Positions 8,351 to 16,629 of a stretch of DNA of 64,000 nucleotides are shown here, in pieces; position 1 is the first letter of the stretch, and each line of letters opens with the position of its first letter. The position numbers and the translations under genes were made by a program. This stretch comes from Pseudovibrio sp. Alg231-02 (GTDB taxonomy: Bacteria; Pseudomonadota; Alphaproteobacteria; Rhizobiales; Stappiaceae): positions 9-64,008 of the forward strand of contig NZ_FREX01000007.1 in the NCBI RefSeq assembly GCF_900143565.1, written 5' to 3'. Under the pieces are notes generated by a model that was given only the letters and a program-made list of their open reading frames with translations, searched no databases and was not told the origin of the DNA.

Positions 8351-8369
8351 AATGGGAATTTTTCCCATT
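8351..8369 (+). promoter_or_regulatory. Perfect inverted repeat just downstream of the promoter, candidate operator
   Basis: AATGGGAA, TTT, TTCCCATT: eight perfectly paired bases with a 3-base centre, starting 3 bp after the proposed -10 element. Position and symmetry suit a repressor site that would block transcription of the 8.4-12.2 kb operon. As RNA it would be a small hairpin in the leader. Confidence 0.45.
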
Positions 8370-8408
8370 ATCTAGAATGAGTGATTATCACCATAAGAGG
8401 GACTCGCC

Positions 8409-10046
8409 ATGCGGGATATTGCTGCAGATTATCTAAATGACATTCGGCCAGTGTTTCCGGCCATGCCAAAACTGACAGGAGTTGCGCCACGCAATCCACT
8501 TCTGTCGGCATTGAGCGATTTTGATCAGGAACGTTTTCTGGATTTTGGATGGGGACCAGAAAACGCTCCACGCTTTCCAACTATCATTTCCGCAATGAAC
8601 CACTTTATGGCTGCGCAGCCAAATGCCGTCGCAGCTGAGTATCAAGATCAGGAGATCAGCTACGGTGAGTTGAATGACGCCGCGAACCGGCTCGCTCACA
8701 CCTTGGCACAGCACGGCGTAAAGAGAGGGGACGCCGTTTGCCTGTACCTGCATCGTTCCATTCCAATGCTGGTCGGCATCGTCGCAGCTCTTCGTGTAGG
8801 TGCTGCATATATTCCACAGCATGTGGGCGTCGCTCCTGAAAAGGCATTGAACCACATCGCAGCAGTGACCGGTGCGCAAGTCATTCTAACGCTGCGCAGC
8901 CTTAAAGATCAGGTGCCGGTTGCAGAGGGCCAAACTCTTATCGCGATTGAAGATGTAATCGAGGATGAAACTCTGCCGGCCACGCCACTAGAGGGCGAAC
9001 AACATAAAGCACAGCCGGACGATCTGTGCATGATCCTGTTCACCTCTGGCACTACAGGCGTCCCGAATGGCGTTCAGGTCACCCACAAGAACCTATGCAA
9101 CATTTTGCAAACCAGCCCTGGTGATCTTGGCATGCGTCCGGGGTTGCGGGTGGGTCAAATTCTTTCGATCGCATTTGATATGGCGGCTTGGGAAACTCTT
9201 GGTGCTGTTTCAAACGGCGCTACGCTGGTTATTCGCGGCAAAAGCATTCAGGAAACAGCCGAAAAGGTGGACGTGCTGATTGCAACACCGTCAATCCTGA
9301 ACTCGCTTGATCACAGCCGTTGCCAGCAGGTGCAAACTGCTGCTGTTGCGGGAGAACCATGCCCAAGACCTCTTGCAGACACTTGGAGTAGCTTCTGCCG
9401 CTTCTACAATTCTTGCGGACCAACAGAAACCACCATCATCAATACAGCCGAACCGCATTATCCGGGAAAGGAAATCCTATCCATTGGACGTCCGACGCCT
9501 AACAACACGGTTTATGTTCTGGATGAAAACCTGCGCCCCGTTGCCATTGGCGAGAAGGGCGAAATGTGGGCTGGTGGTGATTGTGTAACTGCTGGATACC
9601 TTGCCAATCCCGAGCTTACGCTTGACCGTTATCGACCTGACCCATTCCGTCCCGGTCACATGATGTTCCGTACCAAAGACCTTGGTCGCTGGACCAACAC
9701 AGGTGAGCTGGAGCACTTTGGGCGGGTTGATGATCTGGTGAAAATCCGCGGTTTCCGTGTGGAGCTGGATGGCGTTTCCAACACATTGGAAGCCACGGAA
9801 GGCTGTGATCAGGCGGTCACGCTCAAGTTCGACAGCCGTAATCTGGTCGCCTTCATCAGTCCGGCGAATGTGTGCACCAACACTGCGGCCCAGTCCGTGA
9901 AAGACAAACTTCCTTATTATTGTAGTCCAACACTGATCCTTTCTATGGAGGAGTTGCCTCGCACACCACGCGGGAAGTTGGACAAGCGCCTGCTTTTGAA
10001 GTTGGCACAAGACCATATTGACGCTCAGGGTGTGGAGTTAAATTAA
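8409..10046 (+). CDS. Stand-alone amino-acid-type adenylation enzyme (NRPS-like, no carrier domain)
   Basis: A 545-residue ANL-superfamily adenylating enzyme. NRPS core motifs occur in order: LFTSGTTGVPNG (A3, near 210), FDMAAWE (A4), NSCGPTETT (A5, near 333), FRTKDLGRW (A7), GRVDDLVKIRGFRVEL (A8, near 437) and PRTPRGKLDKR (A10 lysine, near 525). In PheA numbering FDMAAWE gives Asp235 and Trp239; Asp235 usually holds the alpha-amino group, so an amino-acid-like substrate is inferred. The chain ends 20 residues after A10, with no phosphopantetheine carrier, condensation or reductase domain. The acyl-AMP must go to a separate acceptor (amine, CoA or carrier). Good ribosome-binding site (AAGAGGGA). 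The stop shares one base with the next ATG. Confidence 0.85.
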   Translation: MRDIAADYLNDIRPVFPAMPKLTGVAPRNPLLSALSDFDQERFLDFGWGPENAPRFPTIISAMNHFMAAQPNAVAAEYQDQEISYGELNDAANRLAHTLAQHGVKRGDAVCLYLHRSIPMLVGIVAALRVGAAYIPQHVGVAPEKALNHIAAVTGAQVILTLRSLKDQVPVAEGQTLIAIEDVIEDETLPATPLEGEQHKAQPDDLCMILFTSGTTGVPNGVQVTHKNLCNILQTSPGDLGMRPGLRVGQILSIAFDMAAWETLGAVSNGATLVIRGKSIQETAEKVDVLIATPSILNSLDHSRCQQVQTAAVAGEPCPRPLADTWSSFCRFYNSCGPTETTIINTAEPHYPGKEILSIGRPTPNNTVYVLDENLRPVAIGEKGEMWAGGDCVTAGYLANPELTLDRYRPDPFRPGHMMFRTKDLGRWTNTGELEHFGRVDDLVKIRGFRVELDGVSNTLEATEGCDQAVTLKFDSRNLVAFISPANVCTNTAAQSVKDKLPYYCSPTLILSMEELPRTPRGKLDKRLLLKLAQDHIDAQGVELN

Positions 10047-11359
10047 TGACTATTGAAGCAACAACTGCCGAAACACGCAGTTACAACTGGCGACGTATTA
10101 CGCGCCATCCATCCTTGATGGAATACAACCGACTGGTGATGCTGGTCGCCGTGGTTAACATCGCAGTCTTCATCGCTGGTTTACAGGACGGACGCTGGTT
10201 TGCTGAAACCGGCTTTGCTCTTGGTGCTATTGCAGACATGGCGTTGATCAACCTGTCACTTGGCATCCTGATCCGTCAGCAAAGGGTGGTCAACGCCTTG
10301 TTCTGGATGGCAACCCGCATTCCAACCAGCTGGCCGCTCTGGCTTCGTTGGGGCGCTGGCAAGGTGTTCCACTTTGGAGGGCTTCATTCCAGCAGCACTG
10401 TGTCCGGCACAATCTGGTTTGGCTTCCTGCTTTACGCCATGGTGGCGAACCGTATTGAAGGGGCTGCGTTGCCGTCAGACCAAACGCTAGCTCTCAGCGG
10501 GGCGATGGTCTCGTTGATGGTCTTGCTGATCGTCACGGCACAAGGAGGTTTCCGCGCGCGCCATCATAACACCTTTGAGAAGGTGCACCGTTTTGTTGGT
10601 TGGACAGTGCTTGGCCTGTTTTGGGCACAGACTGTTTCTATCACGCAGGATACTGGTGGCATTCTAATGGAAACTCCAGCGTTCTGGATGCTCTGCCTCA
10701 TCACACTGTCCATCGTCTCACCATGGCTGTCGTTGAAGCGTGTCAAAGTGGACGTGGTGAAGCCCTCTAACCATGCTGTTTTGGCAAAGTTCGATTATGG
10801 CGACACGCCATTCCCGGGCAGCTCAAACGCAATCAGTCACACACCATTTGGCGAGTATCACGCGTTTGCGAACATCCCTTCGCCGAAAGAGACTGGGTAT
10901 CGTCTCGCTATCAGTCGGGCAGGAGACTGGACAGGAGACTTCATTGAAAACCCGCCAAGCCATGTCTGGGTGAAGGGCATCACCACCTCTGGTGTTGCGC
11001 GTATCGAGGTGTTGTTCAAGAAGGTGGTTTACGTCGGCACTGGTTCTGGCATTGGTCCTATTGTACCGCATCTGCTCGCAGGTGACGTGCCGAACAAGGT
11101 GATTTGGTCCACACGCAACCCACGTAAAACCTATGGTGATGCTTTCGTTGACGAGATTGAAGCAAGTACCGAGAATCCGGTGATTTGGGATACGGATTCT
11201 CAAGGAAAGCCTGATCTGACCGCATTAACTCTGAAAGCGGTTGAAGAGAGCGGTGCAGAGGCTGTTATCGTGATTTCCAACCAGAAACTGACCCGCAAAC
11301 TCGTTCATGACATGGAAAGCTTCGGCATTCCTGCTTACGGCGCAATTTGGGATAGCTGA
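10046..11359 (+). CDS. Membrane flavoprotein with ferric-reductase-like helices and a ferredoxin-reductase-like C terminus
   Basis: A 437-residue protein. Residues about 25-235 form five to six membrane helices with paired histidines (FHFGGLH, His 109 and 114; RHHNTFEKVHR, His 172-173 and 181) that could ligate heme as in ferric-reductase-like transmembrane proteins; heme binding is inference. The soluble C-terminal half has beta-barrel features (PFPGSSNAISHTPFGEYHAF), then a nucleotide-binding loop GTGSGIGPIVPHLLAG (near 330-345) and a final ESFGIPAYGAIWDS, in the manner of ferredoxin-NADP reductase domains. It would pass electrons across or within the membrane from NAD(P)H. It lies between the adenylation enzyme (one-base overlap) and the crotonase (2-bp gap), so it is tightly co-translated with both. 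I know no characterised bacterial homologue. Confidence 0.75.
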   Translation: MTIEATTAETRSYNWRRITRHPSLMEYNRLVMLVAVVNIAVFIAGLQDGRWFAETGFALGAIADMALINLSLGILIRQQRVVNALFWMATRIPTSWPLWLRWGAGKVFHFGGLHSSSTVSGTIWFGFLLYAMVANRIEGAALPSDQTLALSGAMVSLMVLLIVTAQGGFRARHHNTFEKVHRFVGWTVLGLFWAQTVSITQDTGGILMETPAFWMLCLITLSIVSPWLSLKRVKVDVVKPSNHAVLAKFDYGDTPFPGSSNAISHTPFGEYHAFANIPSPKETGYRLAISRAGDWTGDFIENPPSHVWVKGITTSGVARIEVLFKKVVYVGTGSGIGPIVPHLLAGDVPNKVIWSTRNPRKTYGDAFVDEIEASTENPVIWDTDSQGKPDLTALTLKAVEESGAEAVIVISNQKLTRKLVHDMESFGIPAYGAIWDS

Positions 11360-11361
11360 TC

Positions 11362-12150
11362 ATGTATGAAACCATTGAAACATCTGTCGAAGGTCGCGTT
11401 GCAACCATTCGCTTCAATCGGCCAAAAGCGCTGAATGCACTTAACTCCCAGGTTCTGGAAGAGGTGCTGGATGCGGCAACCAAGTATGATGCAGATCCTG
11501 CCATCGGGTGCCTAATTCTGACTGGTAATGAGCGAGCCTTTGCAGCTGGTGCTGATATCGCAGAGCTCAACGTGCAGGATTATGCCAGCATGTACGCCAG
11601 CAACTTTTTCACCGGATGGGATCGTTTTGCAGCGCTTCGCATCCCGAAGATTGCAGCAGTCTCCGGCTATGCCTTGGGCGGCGGCTGTGAGGTCGCCATG
11701 ATGTGCGATATCATTTTGGCGTCAGACACGGCTAAGTTTGGCCAGCCGGAAGTGAAGATCGGCTGTATTCCAGGCATTGGTGGGTCTCAGCGTCTGACTA
11801 AGTTGGTTGGTAAAGCACGCGCAATGGATCTCATCCTCACGGGCCGCATGATTGATGCGCAAGAGGCTTACGACATGGGTCTCATCAGCAGAAAGATCCC
11901 TGCTGATGAACTGATGACCGTTGCGAATGAGACTGCAAAAACCATAGCGGGATATGCGCGGGACATCACTATGATGGCACGGGCCTGCGTAAATGCGGCG
12001 GATGAAAACTCGTTGGAAAATGGCATCCGCTTTGAGCGGCAGATGTACCATGCCTTGTTTGGCTCATCTGCCCAGAAAGAGGGTATGGCCGCGTTCCTCG
12101 AAAAGCGACCGCCAAACTTCAATGAGCAAGCAGAGCTGGAAGACGCTTAA
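11362..12150 (+). CDS. Enoyl-CoA hydratase/isomerase (crotonase) family protein
   Basis: A 262-residue crotonase: N-terminal VATIRFNRPKALNALNSQ, oxyanion-hole segment RAFAAGADIAEL and ALGGGCEVAMMCD, then the catalytic-region phrase FGQPEVKIGCIPGIGGSQRL. The first catalytic Glu (QPE) is present. The second, which is Glu in mammalian mitochondrial hydratase (AMEMVLTG), is Asp here (AMDLILTG), a substitution seen in many bacterial members. The expected reaction is hydration of a 2-enoyl-CoA, but the operon context (adenylation enzyme, membrane flavoprotein) suggests a specialised acyl substrate. It ends the operon; a terminator hairpin starts 12 bp after the stop. Family is certain, substrate unknown. 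Confidence 0.93.
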   Translation: MYETIETSVEGRVATIRFNRPKALNALNSQVLEEVLDAATKYDADPAIGCLILTGNERAFAAGADIAELNVQDYASMYASNFFTGWDRFAALRIPKIAAVSGYALGGGCEVAMMCDIILASDTAKFGQPEVKIGCIPGIGGSQRLTKLVGKARAMDLILTGRMIDAQEAYDMGLISRKIPADELMTVANETAKTIAGYARDITMMARACVNAADENSLENGIRFERQMYHALFGSSAQKEGMAAFLEKRPPNFNEQAELEDA

Positions 12151-12161
12151 CTAAACGAGAG

Positions 12162-12195
12162 ACGCCCGGATACAACATCAGCTTTCCGGGCGTTT
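12162..12195. terminator. Hairpin between convergent genes (bidirectional terminator)
   Basis: ACGCCCGGA (12162-12170) pairs perfectly with TCCGGGCGT (12185-12193) around a 14-base loop, with a short T-run on each strand. It separates the plus-strand crotonase (stop 12150) from the minus-strand LysR gene (stop 12209) and probably serves both. Confidence 0.8.
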
Positions 12196-12208
12196 CAGCT
12201 CTTAAGCA

Positions 12209-13108
12209 TCAGTCACCGATAAACGGATTGTCTCGCAAGCGCTCAGCAGCGAAGTCCACGAAGGAACGCACTTTTGCGCTGGCACGGCGGCCTTCCATAT
12301 AAACGATGTGGACTGGAAGCGGCTCAGGCTCATAATCCTCCAGCGCCAGCTGAAGCACACCGTTCGAAACGTCTTTCGCCACCTGATAGGACAGCAATCG
12401 GGTAATGCCGGCCCCACCTGTTGCTGCCTGAATAGCTGCGCAATTGTGGTTGCAGCGCAAATGCGGGTTAATCTTCACCACTTCGGCCTTCTCTCCAGCA
12501 AACTTCCAATGGTTGCTCGTTTCAACCGATGTCGGCTGGATGATCTTGTGCTCGGCAAGGTCTGACGGTGTTTGCGGGGTGCCGTGCTCGCTAAAATACG
12601 TTGGTGAAGCACAAATTACGCGGCGGATGCTGCCCACGCGGGTGGCATAAAGCCCGGAATCCTGCAGATGCCCGATACGGAACGCTACGTCCAGATTATC
12701 TTCCACCATATTGACGATACGGTCGTAGAACTCGGCATTGGCAGTCACTTCGGGGTAGAGGTCGAGGTACTCTGTGATCAGAGGGATGATGTACTTCTGC
12801 CCAAACAGTATGGGCGCTGTGATGGAAAGCTCTCCGATCGGCTTGGCATAGCTGCCGCTTACAAACGCTTCTGCCTGTTCGACGCTCTCCAGAATGCCTT
12901 TTACATCGCAAAGATAGTGCCGGCCCGCATCCGTCAGGCGGACGTGGCGCGTGGTTCGGTTGAATAATCTTGTTCCGAGAGATTGCTCCAGCCGGGCAAT
13001 GGAGCGAGTGACGGCAGGAGCTGAAAGGCCAAGCTTTTTGCTGGCTTCCACGAAGCTTTCCCGTTCAGCCACTTCTACAAACACCTGCATTGTTTCAAGC
13101 TTATCCAT
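12209..13108 (-). CDS. LysR-family transcriptional regulator
   Basis: A 299-residue LysR protein. The HTH is near the N terminus (QVFVEVAERESFVEASKKLG, then SAPAVTRSIARLEQSLG, then LFNRTTRHVRLT), and the effector domain follows with the TVWRxVG-type region replaced by a cysteine-bearing ICASPTYF segment. The start is ATG 13108, with GGGATTGA just ahead; earlier in-frame starts would add 26 residues without family resemblance. The protein belongs to the large DsdA/CrgA-like group whose members often respond to electrophiles or phenolics. It is divergent from the AhpD-like operon at 13239 (130-bp gap), its most likely target. Confidence 0.92.
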   Translation of the reverse strand: MDKLETMQVFVEVAERESFVEASKKLGLSAPAVTRSIARLEQSLGTRLFNRTTRHVRLTDAGRHYLCDVKGILESVEQAEAFVSGSYAKPIGELSITAPILFGQKYIIPLITEYLDLYPEVTANAEFYDRIVNMVEDNLDVAFRIGHLQDSGLYATRVGSIRRVICASPTYFSEHGTPQTPSDLAEHKIIQPTSVETSNHWKFAGEKAEVVKINPHLRCNHNCAAIQAATGGAGITRLLSYQVAKDVSNGVLQLALEDYEPEPLPVHIVYMEGRRASAKVRSFVDFAAERLRDNPFIGD

Positions 13109-13238
13109 TTCAATCCCACAATCACGCTCATTTATTGCGCTGAGTGTAATAGTGAATTGCACAGAAGCCCAATTATTTCCTTTCAAACATTGGTTACATG
13201 AAGACCATCATCCGATTTCAAAAAATGGAGATAAAATA

Positions 13239-13784
13239 ATGTCACGCATTCCTACCCCATCTTCCATCGAAGCCGCTCCTCAGGACTCCCAGGCTTCCCT
13301 TCAGGCCGTCAACTCTCAGCTCGGCTCCGTGCCAAACCTGTTCCGAATTGTTGCTAATAGCCCGCAGGCGCTGGAAGGTTACCTCGGTTTGAACGGCGCG
13401 CTCGGCAAAGGAACACTGCCAGCCGCTACGCGTGAGCGTCTCGCATTGGCCGTTGGCGAGCAGAATGGCTGTAACTACTGCCTCTCCGCGCATACTTACC
13501 TTGCATCCAACCTTGCCAAGCTCTCTGCTGATGAAATTGCCAAGAACCGCCGCGGCAGTTCTGAAGATGCGAAAGCAGCGGTTGCTGTCGAGTTTGCTGT
13601 CGCAATCGTCAAAAACCGCGGAAAGGTTTCTGATGCGCAGGTGCAGGCTGTACGCGACGCTGGTTATTCTGATGCGGAACTCGTTGAGATTGTTGGACAT
13701 GTCGCTCTGAACACGCTGACCAACTACATGAACGAAGTATTGGGAACCGAAGTTGACTTCCCTGCTGTTAAAGAACTTGCCTGA
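13239..13784 (+). CDS. Carboxymuconolactone decarboxylase/AhpD-like protein
   Basis: A 181-residue, all-helical protein of the carboxymuconolactone-decarboxylase/AhpD superfamily. It carries the peroxidase-type motif E-x3-C-x2-C-x3-H (EQNGCNYCLSAH, near residues 70-81), where the two cysteines form the redox pair in AhpD-like proteins. It would reduce peroxides or disulfides in the cytoplasm, probably as a trimer or hexamer. The start is ATG 13239, 8 bases after GGAG. It begins a three-gene run with the SnoaL-like and flavin-binding proteins and is divergent from a LysR gene, which suggests an inducible oxidative or electrophile stress operon. Family call firm; physiological reductant unknown. 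Confidence 0.9.
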   Translation: MSRIPTPSSIEAAPQDSQASLQAVNSQLGSVPNLFRIVANSPQALEGYLGLNGALGKGTLPAATRERLALAVGEQNGCNYCLSAHTYLASNLAKLSADEIAKNRRGSSEDAKAAVAVEFAVAIVKNRGKVSDAQVQAVRDAGYSDAELVEIVGHVALNTLTNYMNEVLGTEVDFPAVKELA

Positions 13785-13835
13785 CACCACGGGCGGGTGG
13801 AGCCCAATCCACCTGCCACCCTTCCGGAGATCGTC

Positions 13836-14300
13836 ATGACCAGACCACCACTCCCTCCATTCACACGGGAAACAGCCAGCATCAAAATCCGTGCGGCGGA
13901 AGATGGCTGGAACTCTAGAGATCCGCAAAAGGTAGCTCTGGCCTACACGCCAGACTGCCAATGGCGGAACAGAGCAGAATTTGTAACTGGACGCCCTGAG
14001 ATTGAGCAGTTGCTCACTCGCAAATGGACCCGAGAGCTCGATTACCGCCTTATTAAAGAGCTATGGGCCTTTGAGGGAGACCGGATCGCGGTTCGCTTTG
14101 CCTACGAGTATCATGACGACTCCGGACAGTGGTTCAGAGCCTACGGCAATGAAAACTGGGAGTTTGCAGAGGACGGCCTCATGAAGCGCCGGATTGCAAG
14201 CATCAACGAGCATCCGATCACACCAGAGGACCGCAAGTTCCATTGGCCGCTGGGTCGCCGCCCTGATGATCATGCAAGCCTGAGTGATCTGGGTCTGTAA
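13836..14300 (+). CDS. SnoaL-like/NTF2-fold protein (DUF1348)
   Basis: A 154-residue protein of the DUF1348 group of NTF2-fold, SnoaL-like proteins: [20 protein letters not shown], then [20 protein letters not shown], then [20 protein letters not shown] and a C-terminal [19 protein letters not shown]. The fold makes a cone-shaped cavity that binds small hydrophobic or polar molecules; no DUF1348 substrate is known to me. The start ATG 13836 has CGGAGA seven bases ahead. It lies 51 bp after the AhpD-like gene and 14 bp before the PNPOx-like gene, all on one strand. DUF1348 genes often sit in LysR-controlled stress operons, in keeping with this place. Confidence 0.88.
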   Translation: MTRPPLPPFTRETASIKIRAAEDGWNSRDPQKVALAYTPDCQWRNRAEFVTGRPEIEQLLTRKWTRELDYRLIKELWAFEGDRIAVRFAYEYHDDSGQWFRAYGNENWEFAEDGLMKRRIASINEHPITPEDRKFHWPLGRRPDDHASLSDLGL

Positions 14301-14314
14301 CTGGAGGAAACCCC

Positions 14315-14932
14315 ATGTATTCCAGTGATATTGCCTTCACTCCCACAGTGAAAGCGATCCAGAGCCGCAAAGGCTCCCGACGCGGCTATGCCAGCATGGA
14401 AGAGGGCGGTGGTTGGAAAAACGAAGTAACAGAAGAGTTGGCGCGGTACATCGCCGATCAGCGCAGCATCTTTCTGGCAACGTCCAATGCTGATGGCCAA
14501 CCCTATATTCAGCATCGCGGAGGACCAACCGGGTTCCTTAAAGTGCTGGACAATCGCCACCTAGGATTTGCGGATTTTCGCGGCAACCGTCAGTACATCA
14601 GCCAGGGAAATCTGGAGGATAATTCCAAGGCCTTCATATTTCTAATCGATTACGTGCAGAAGACGCGGATCAAGATCTGGGGCACAGCTAAGGTCATTGA
14701 GGATGACCCGGACTTGATTGAACAGCTAATGGACTACGATCAACCCTATCCTGCAGCGCCAGAGCAGGCAATTATCTTCAGTGTTGATGCATGGGATGCC
14801 AACTGCCCGCAGCACATTCCAGTGCGCATCGACGCAGATTGGGTCAAATCCGCTCTGGAAGAAAAAGAACAGAAGATCGCTGAACTGCAAGAGCAGATCC
14901 AGAAGCTGCAAAGCGCCGTACAAGCGAACTGA
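14315..14932 (+). CDS. Pyridoxamine-5'-phosphate-oxidase-family FMN-binding protein
   Basis: A 205-residue split-barrel flavoprotein: IADQRSIFLATSNADGQPYIQ, then RGGPTGFLKVLDNRHLGFADFRGNRQ and QKTRIKIWGTAKVIEDDPDL, the usual order of strands that hold FMN in the PNPOx superfamily. The last 30 residues (ALEEKEQKIAELQEQIQKL) are a predicted coiled coil, an extra that may mediate dimerisation. It is unlikely to be true PdxH because the PLP-binding signature is absent; it is better seen as a general FMN-dependent reductase/oxidase. AGGAAA precedes the ATG at 14315. It is the last gene of the operon, followed by two hairpins. Confidence 0.88.
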   Translation: MYSSDIAFTPTVKAIQSRKGSRRGYASMEEGGGWKNEVTEELARYIADQRSIFLATSNADGQPYIQHRGGPTGFLKVLDNRHLGFADFRGNRQYISQGNLEDNSKAFIFLIDYVQKTRIKIWGTAKVIEDDPDLIEQLMDYDQPYPAAPEQAIIFSVDAWDANCPQHIPVRIDADWVKSALEEKEQKIAELQEQIQKLQSAVQAN

Positions 14933-14969
14933 TTATATCGAATAGCGGGTGAGCAAACTCTCCCGTTAC

Positions 14970-15014
14970 TGCGTATTCCCGAAACTTATCTGGCCCTAAT
15001 CTCGGGAATACGCA
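14970..15014. terminator. Long perfect hairpin between convergent genes
   Basis: Thirteen bases at 14970-14982 pair perfectly with 15002-15014 around a 19-base loop. A weaker hairpin (14946-14965, one mismatch) precedes it. No strong T-run follows on either strand, so this may be a Rho-aided or processing hairpin. It separates the PNPOx-like gene (+) from the LysR gene (-). Confidence 0.6.
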
Positions 15015-15027
15015 CTACCTCTCGCCA

Positions 15028-15969
15028 CTATTGTGGCCCCCTATAAAAATCTCCCCATTGCTTCCTTTCAATCTCCGTAACTGCGCTCAGCAGCTTTTCG
15101 CTGAACGCATCTGCCAATGCAGACGCCGGACGTTGGGACGGCAGCAAAATTGAGATCGCCAGCACCACCTTGGGTGCAAACGGGCGGAAAACGAGAGAGC
15201 TGTGTTCGCGTGCCGTGTTCAGATAACCGTCCGCCGTCATCGGATCACAAATGCAATAGCACAAGCCATCTTCCACCAGCTTCAGGGCAGGGAGGAAGTT
15301 ACGCAGCTCGAAGCGTTGGTTGAACTCCGCTTTCTGCTCCTCAAACGCCATGCGCGTGGAAACACAATTGGGGTGCATTTCAGGCAATGTCGCCAACGGC
15401 TTGCCCGAAAGGTCCTTTGCTTCAATGACCTCTTTGCGTGCCAACGGATCATCACTCCGTAGAGCACAAATGCAATTGAGCAGGAAATCATGCGTAATCA
15501 ACGCACTGTTGGGAGCGGGGGTTTCTGCCAGTCCCACATCATATTGCTGAGAGGCGACCCACTCCTCAATCACGTTGGAGCCGCGCATCATCAGCGAGAC
15601 CTTTACCTCCGGTTTGTCTTGGACAAACTCTGAGATCAGTTGCGGAATAAGCACCTGAGAGGAGGCCGGCATGAACGCCACGTTGAGCCGACCCTGCTGC
15701 AAGGAGCCAATCTCGCGCATGGTCCGTGTCGAGCGCGCCAGACGATCCAGAATTGCTTCTGCTTCCCCCAAAAAGAACTGCGCTTCCGGTTTTCGGAGGA
15801 GTTTGCCGCGCTGACGTTCAAACAGTTCGATCCCCAGTTCCTGTTCCAGATTGGAAATCAGAGAACTTACCGCAGGTTGCGTCCGACCCAGGATACGTGC
15901 CGCCTCAGAGATTGAGCCCGTTCGCATAACTTCACGAAATGCCTGCAACTGTCGAAAACTCAGGTTCAT
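15028..15969 (-). CDS. LysR-family transcriptional regulator
   Basis: A 313-residue LysR protein: HTH in residues 1-60 (FRQLQAFREVMRTGSISEAAR, broken after the second helix, then TQPAVSSLISNLEQELG, then FERQRGKLL) and a C-terminal effector domain. The N-terminal sequence style (MNLSFRQLQAFREVM, RTQPAVSSLI) resembles regulators of amino-acid and opine catabolism such as OccR/NocR. It is divergent from the TRAP/oxidoreductase operon that begins at 16113; the 143-bp gap contains A/T-rich inverted repeats suited to a LysR operator. It most likely activates that operon when its substrate is present. Confidence 0.92.
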   Translation of the reverse strand: MNLSFRQLQAFREVMRTGSISEAARILGRTQPAVSSLISNLEQELGIELFERQRGKLLRKPEAQFFLGEAEAILDRLARSTRTMREIGSLQQGRLNVAFMPASSQVLIPQLISEFVQDKPEVKVSLMMRGSNVIEEWVASQQYDVGLAETPAPNSALITHDFLLNCICALRSDDPLARKEVIEAKDLSGKPLATLPEMHPNCVSTRMAFEEQKAEFNQRFELRNFLPALKLVEDGLCYCICDPMTADGYLNTAREHSSLVFRPFAPKVVLAISILLPSQRPASALADAFSEKLLSAVTEIERKQWGDFYRGPQ

Positions 15970-16033
15970 GTAACCGCCTGTTATTGTGAGGCAATTACAT
16001 GCCCTATAATTTTTTTCTATACCTTAATAGATT

Positions 16034-16048
16034 AAATCACTTTGATTT
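16034..16048. promoter_or_regulatory. Candidate LysR operator
   Basis: AAATCA, CTT, TGATTT is a perfect 6-bp inverted repeat in the LysR/TRAP intergenic gap, about 65 bp before both starts. LysR proteins bind A/T-rich interrupted dyads, often T-N11-A. Symmetry and place fit, but many A/T-rich dyads exist by chance. Confidence 0.3.
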
Positions 16049-16112
16049 TATAGGTCAAAATCGAAATCTTCCCCGAACAGCGCTGCGGACATCTACTTAG
16101 GGAGGATTGCTG

Positions 16113-16628
16113 ATGGATCGCTTAATGAGCCTGCTGCTGACGGGGCTGATATGCCTTGTTGCACTGGGCCAATTTGTACAGGTGATCACGCGATACCTGC
16201 TTGAAATTCCAGTTCTGGGGCTGGAAGAAAGTCTGCTTTATCCAACAATGTGGCTCTACATGGTGGGTGCGGTCAACGCATCCCGTGAAAACAGCCATAT
16301 CCGCGCCAACGTTCTGGAAATCTTCCTTAAAACACCCAAGCAAGTGGCCGTGCTCGCTCTCATTGGGGAAGCATTGAGCCTCGCGATTGGTTGTTGGCTC
16401 ACCTACTGGGCATGGGATTTCACCAAATATTCTATGCGTGTGTGGCGTGAAAGCCCGACCCTCTACATCCCGACTTTTTACGTGGACATATCGCTGATCA
16501 CCGGCCTTGTCCTGATGATGGTGTTCACCGCAATTCAGCTGGGCCGACACATCCATCAGGTTTTTACAGGGACGTTCGCTGAGCCGCTCCCAACCACCAC
16601 AGAATCCCCAAAAGAGGAGCTGGCCTGA
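16113..16628 (+). CDS. TRAP transporter small permease (DctQ type)
   Basis: A 171-residue integral membrane protein with four predicted helices: LLLTGLICLVALGQFVQVI, YPTMWLYMVGAVNASR, VAVLALIGEALSLAIGCWL and ISLITGLVLMMVFTAIQL. It has the DctQ hallmark between helices 2 and 3, a short conserved HIRANVLEIF. It is the small subunit of a tripartite, sodium-driven uptake system and pairs with the large permease that follows after one base. ATG 16113 is chosen because GGGAGGA lies 7 bases ahead; a TTG at 16107 overlaps that site. The neighbouring enzymes suggest an amino acid or opine as the imported compound. Confidence 0.93.
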   Translation: MDRLMSLLLTGLICLVALGQFVQVITRYLLEIPVLGLEESLLYPTMWLYMVGAVNASRENSHIRANVLEIFLKTPKQVAVLALIGEALSLAIGCWLTYWAWDFTKYSMRVWRESPTLYIPTFYVDISLITGLVLMMVFTAIQLGRHIHQVFTGTFAEPLPTTTESPKEELA

Positions 16629-16629
16629 T

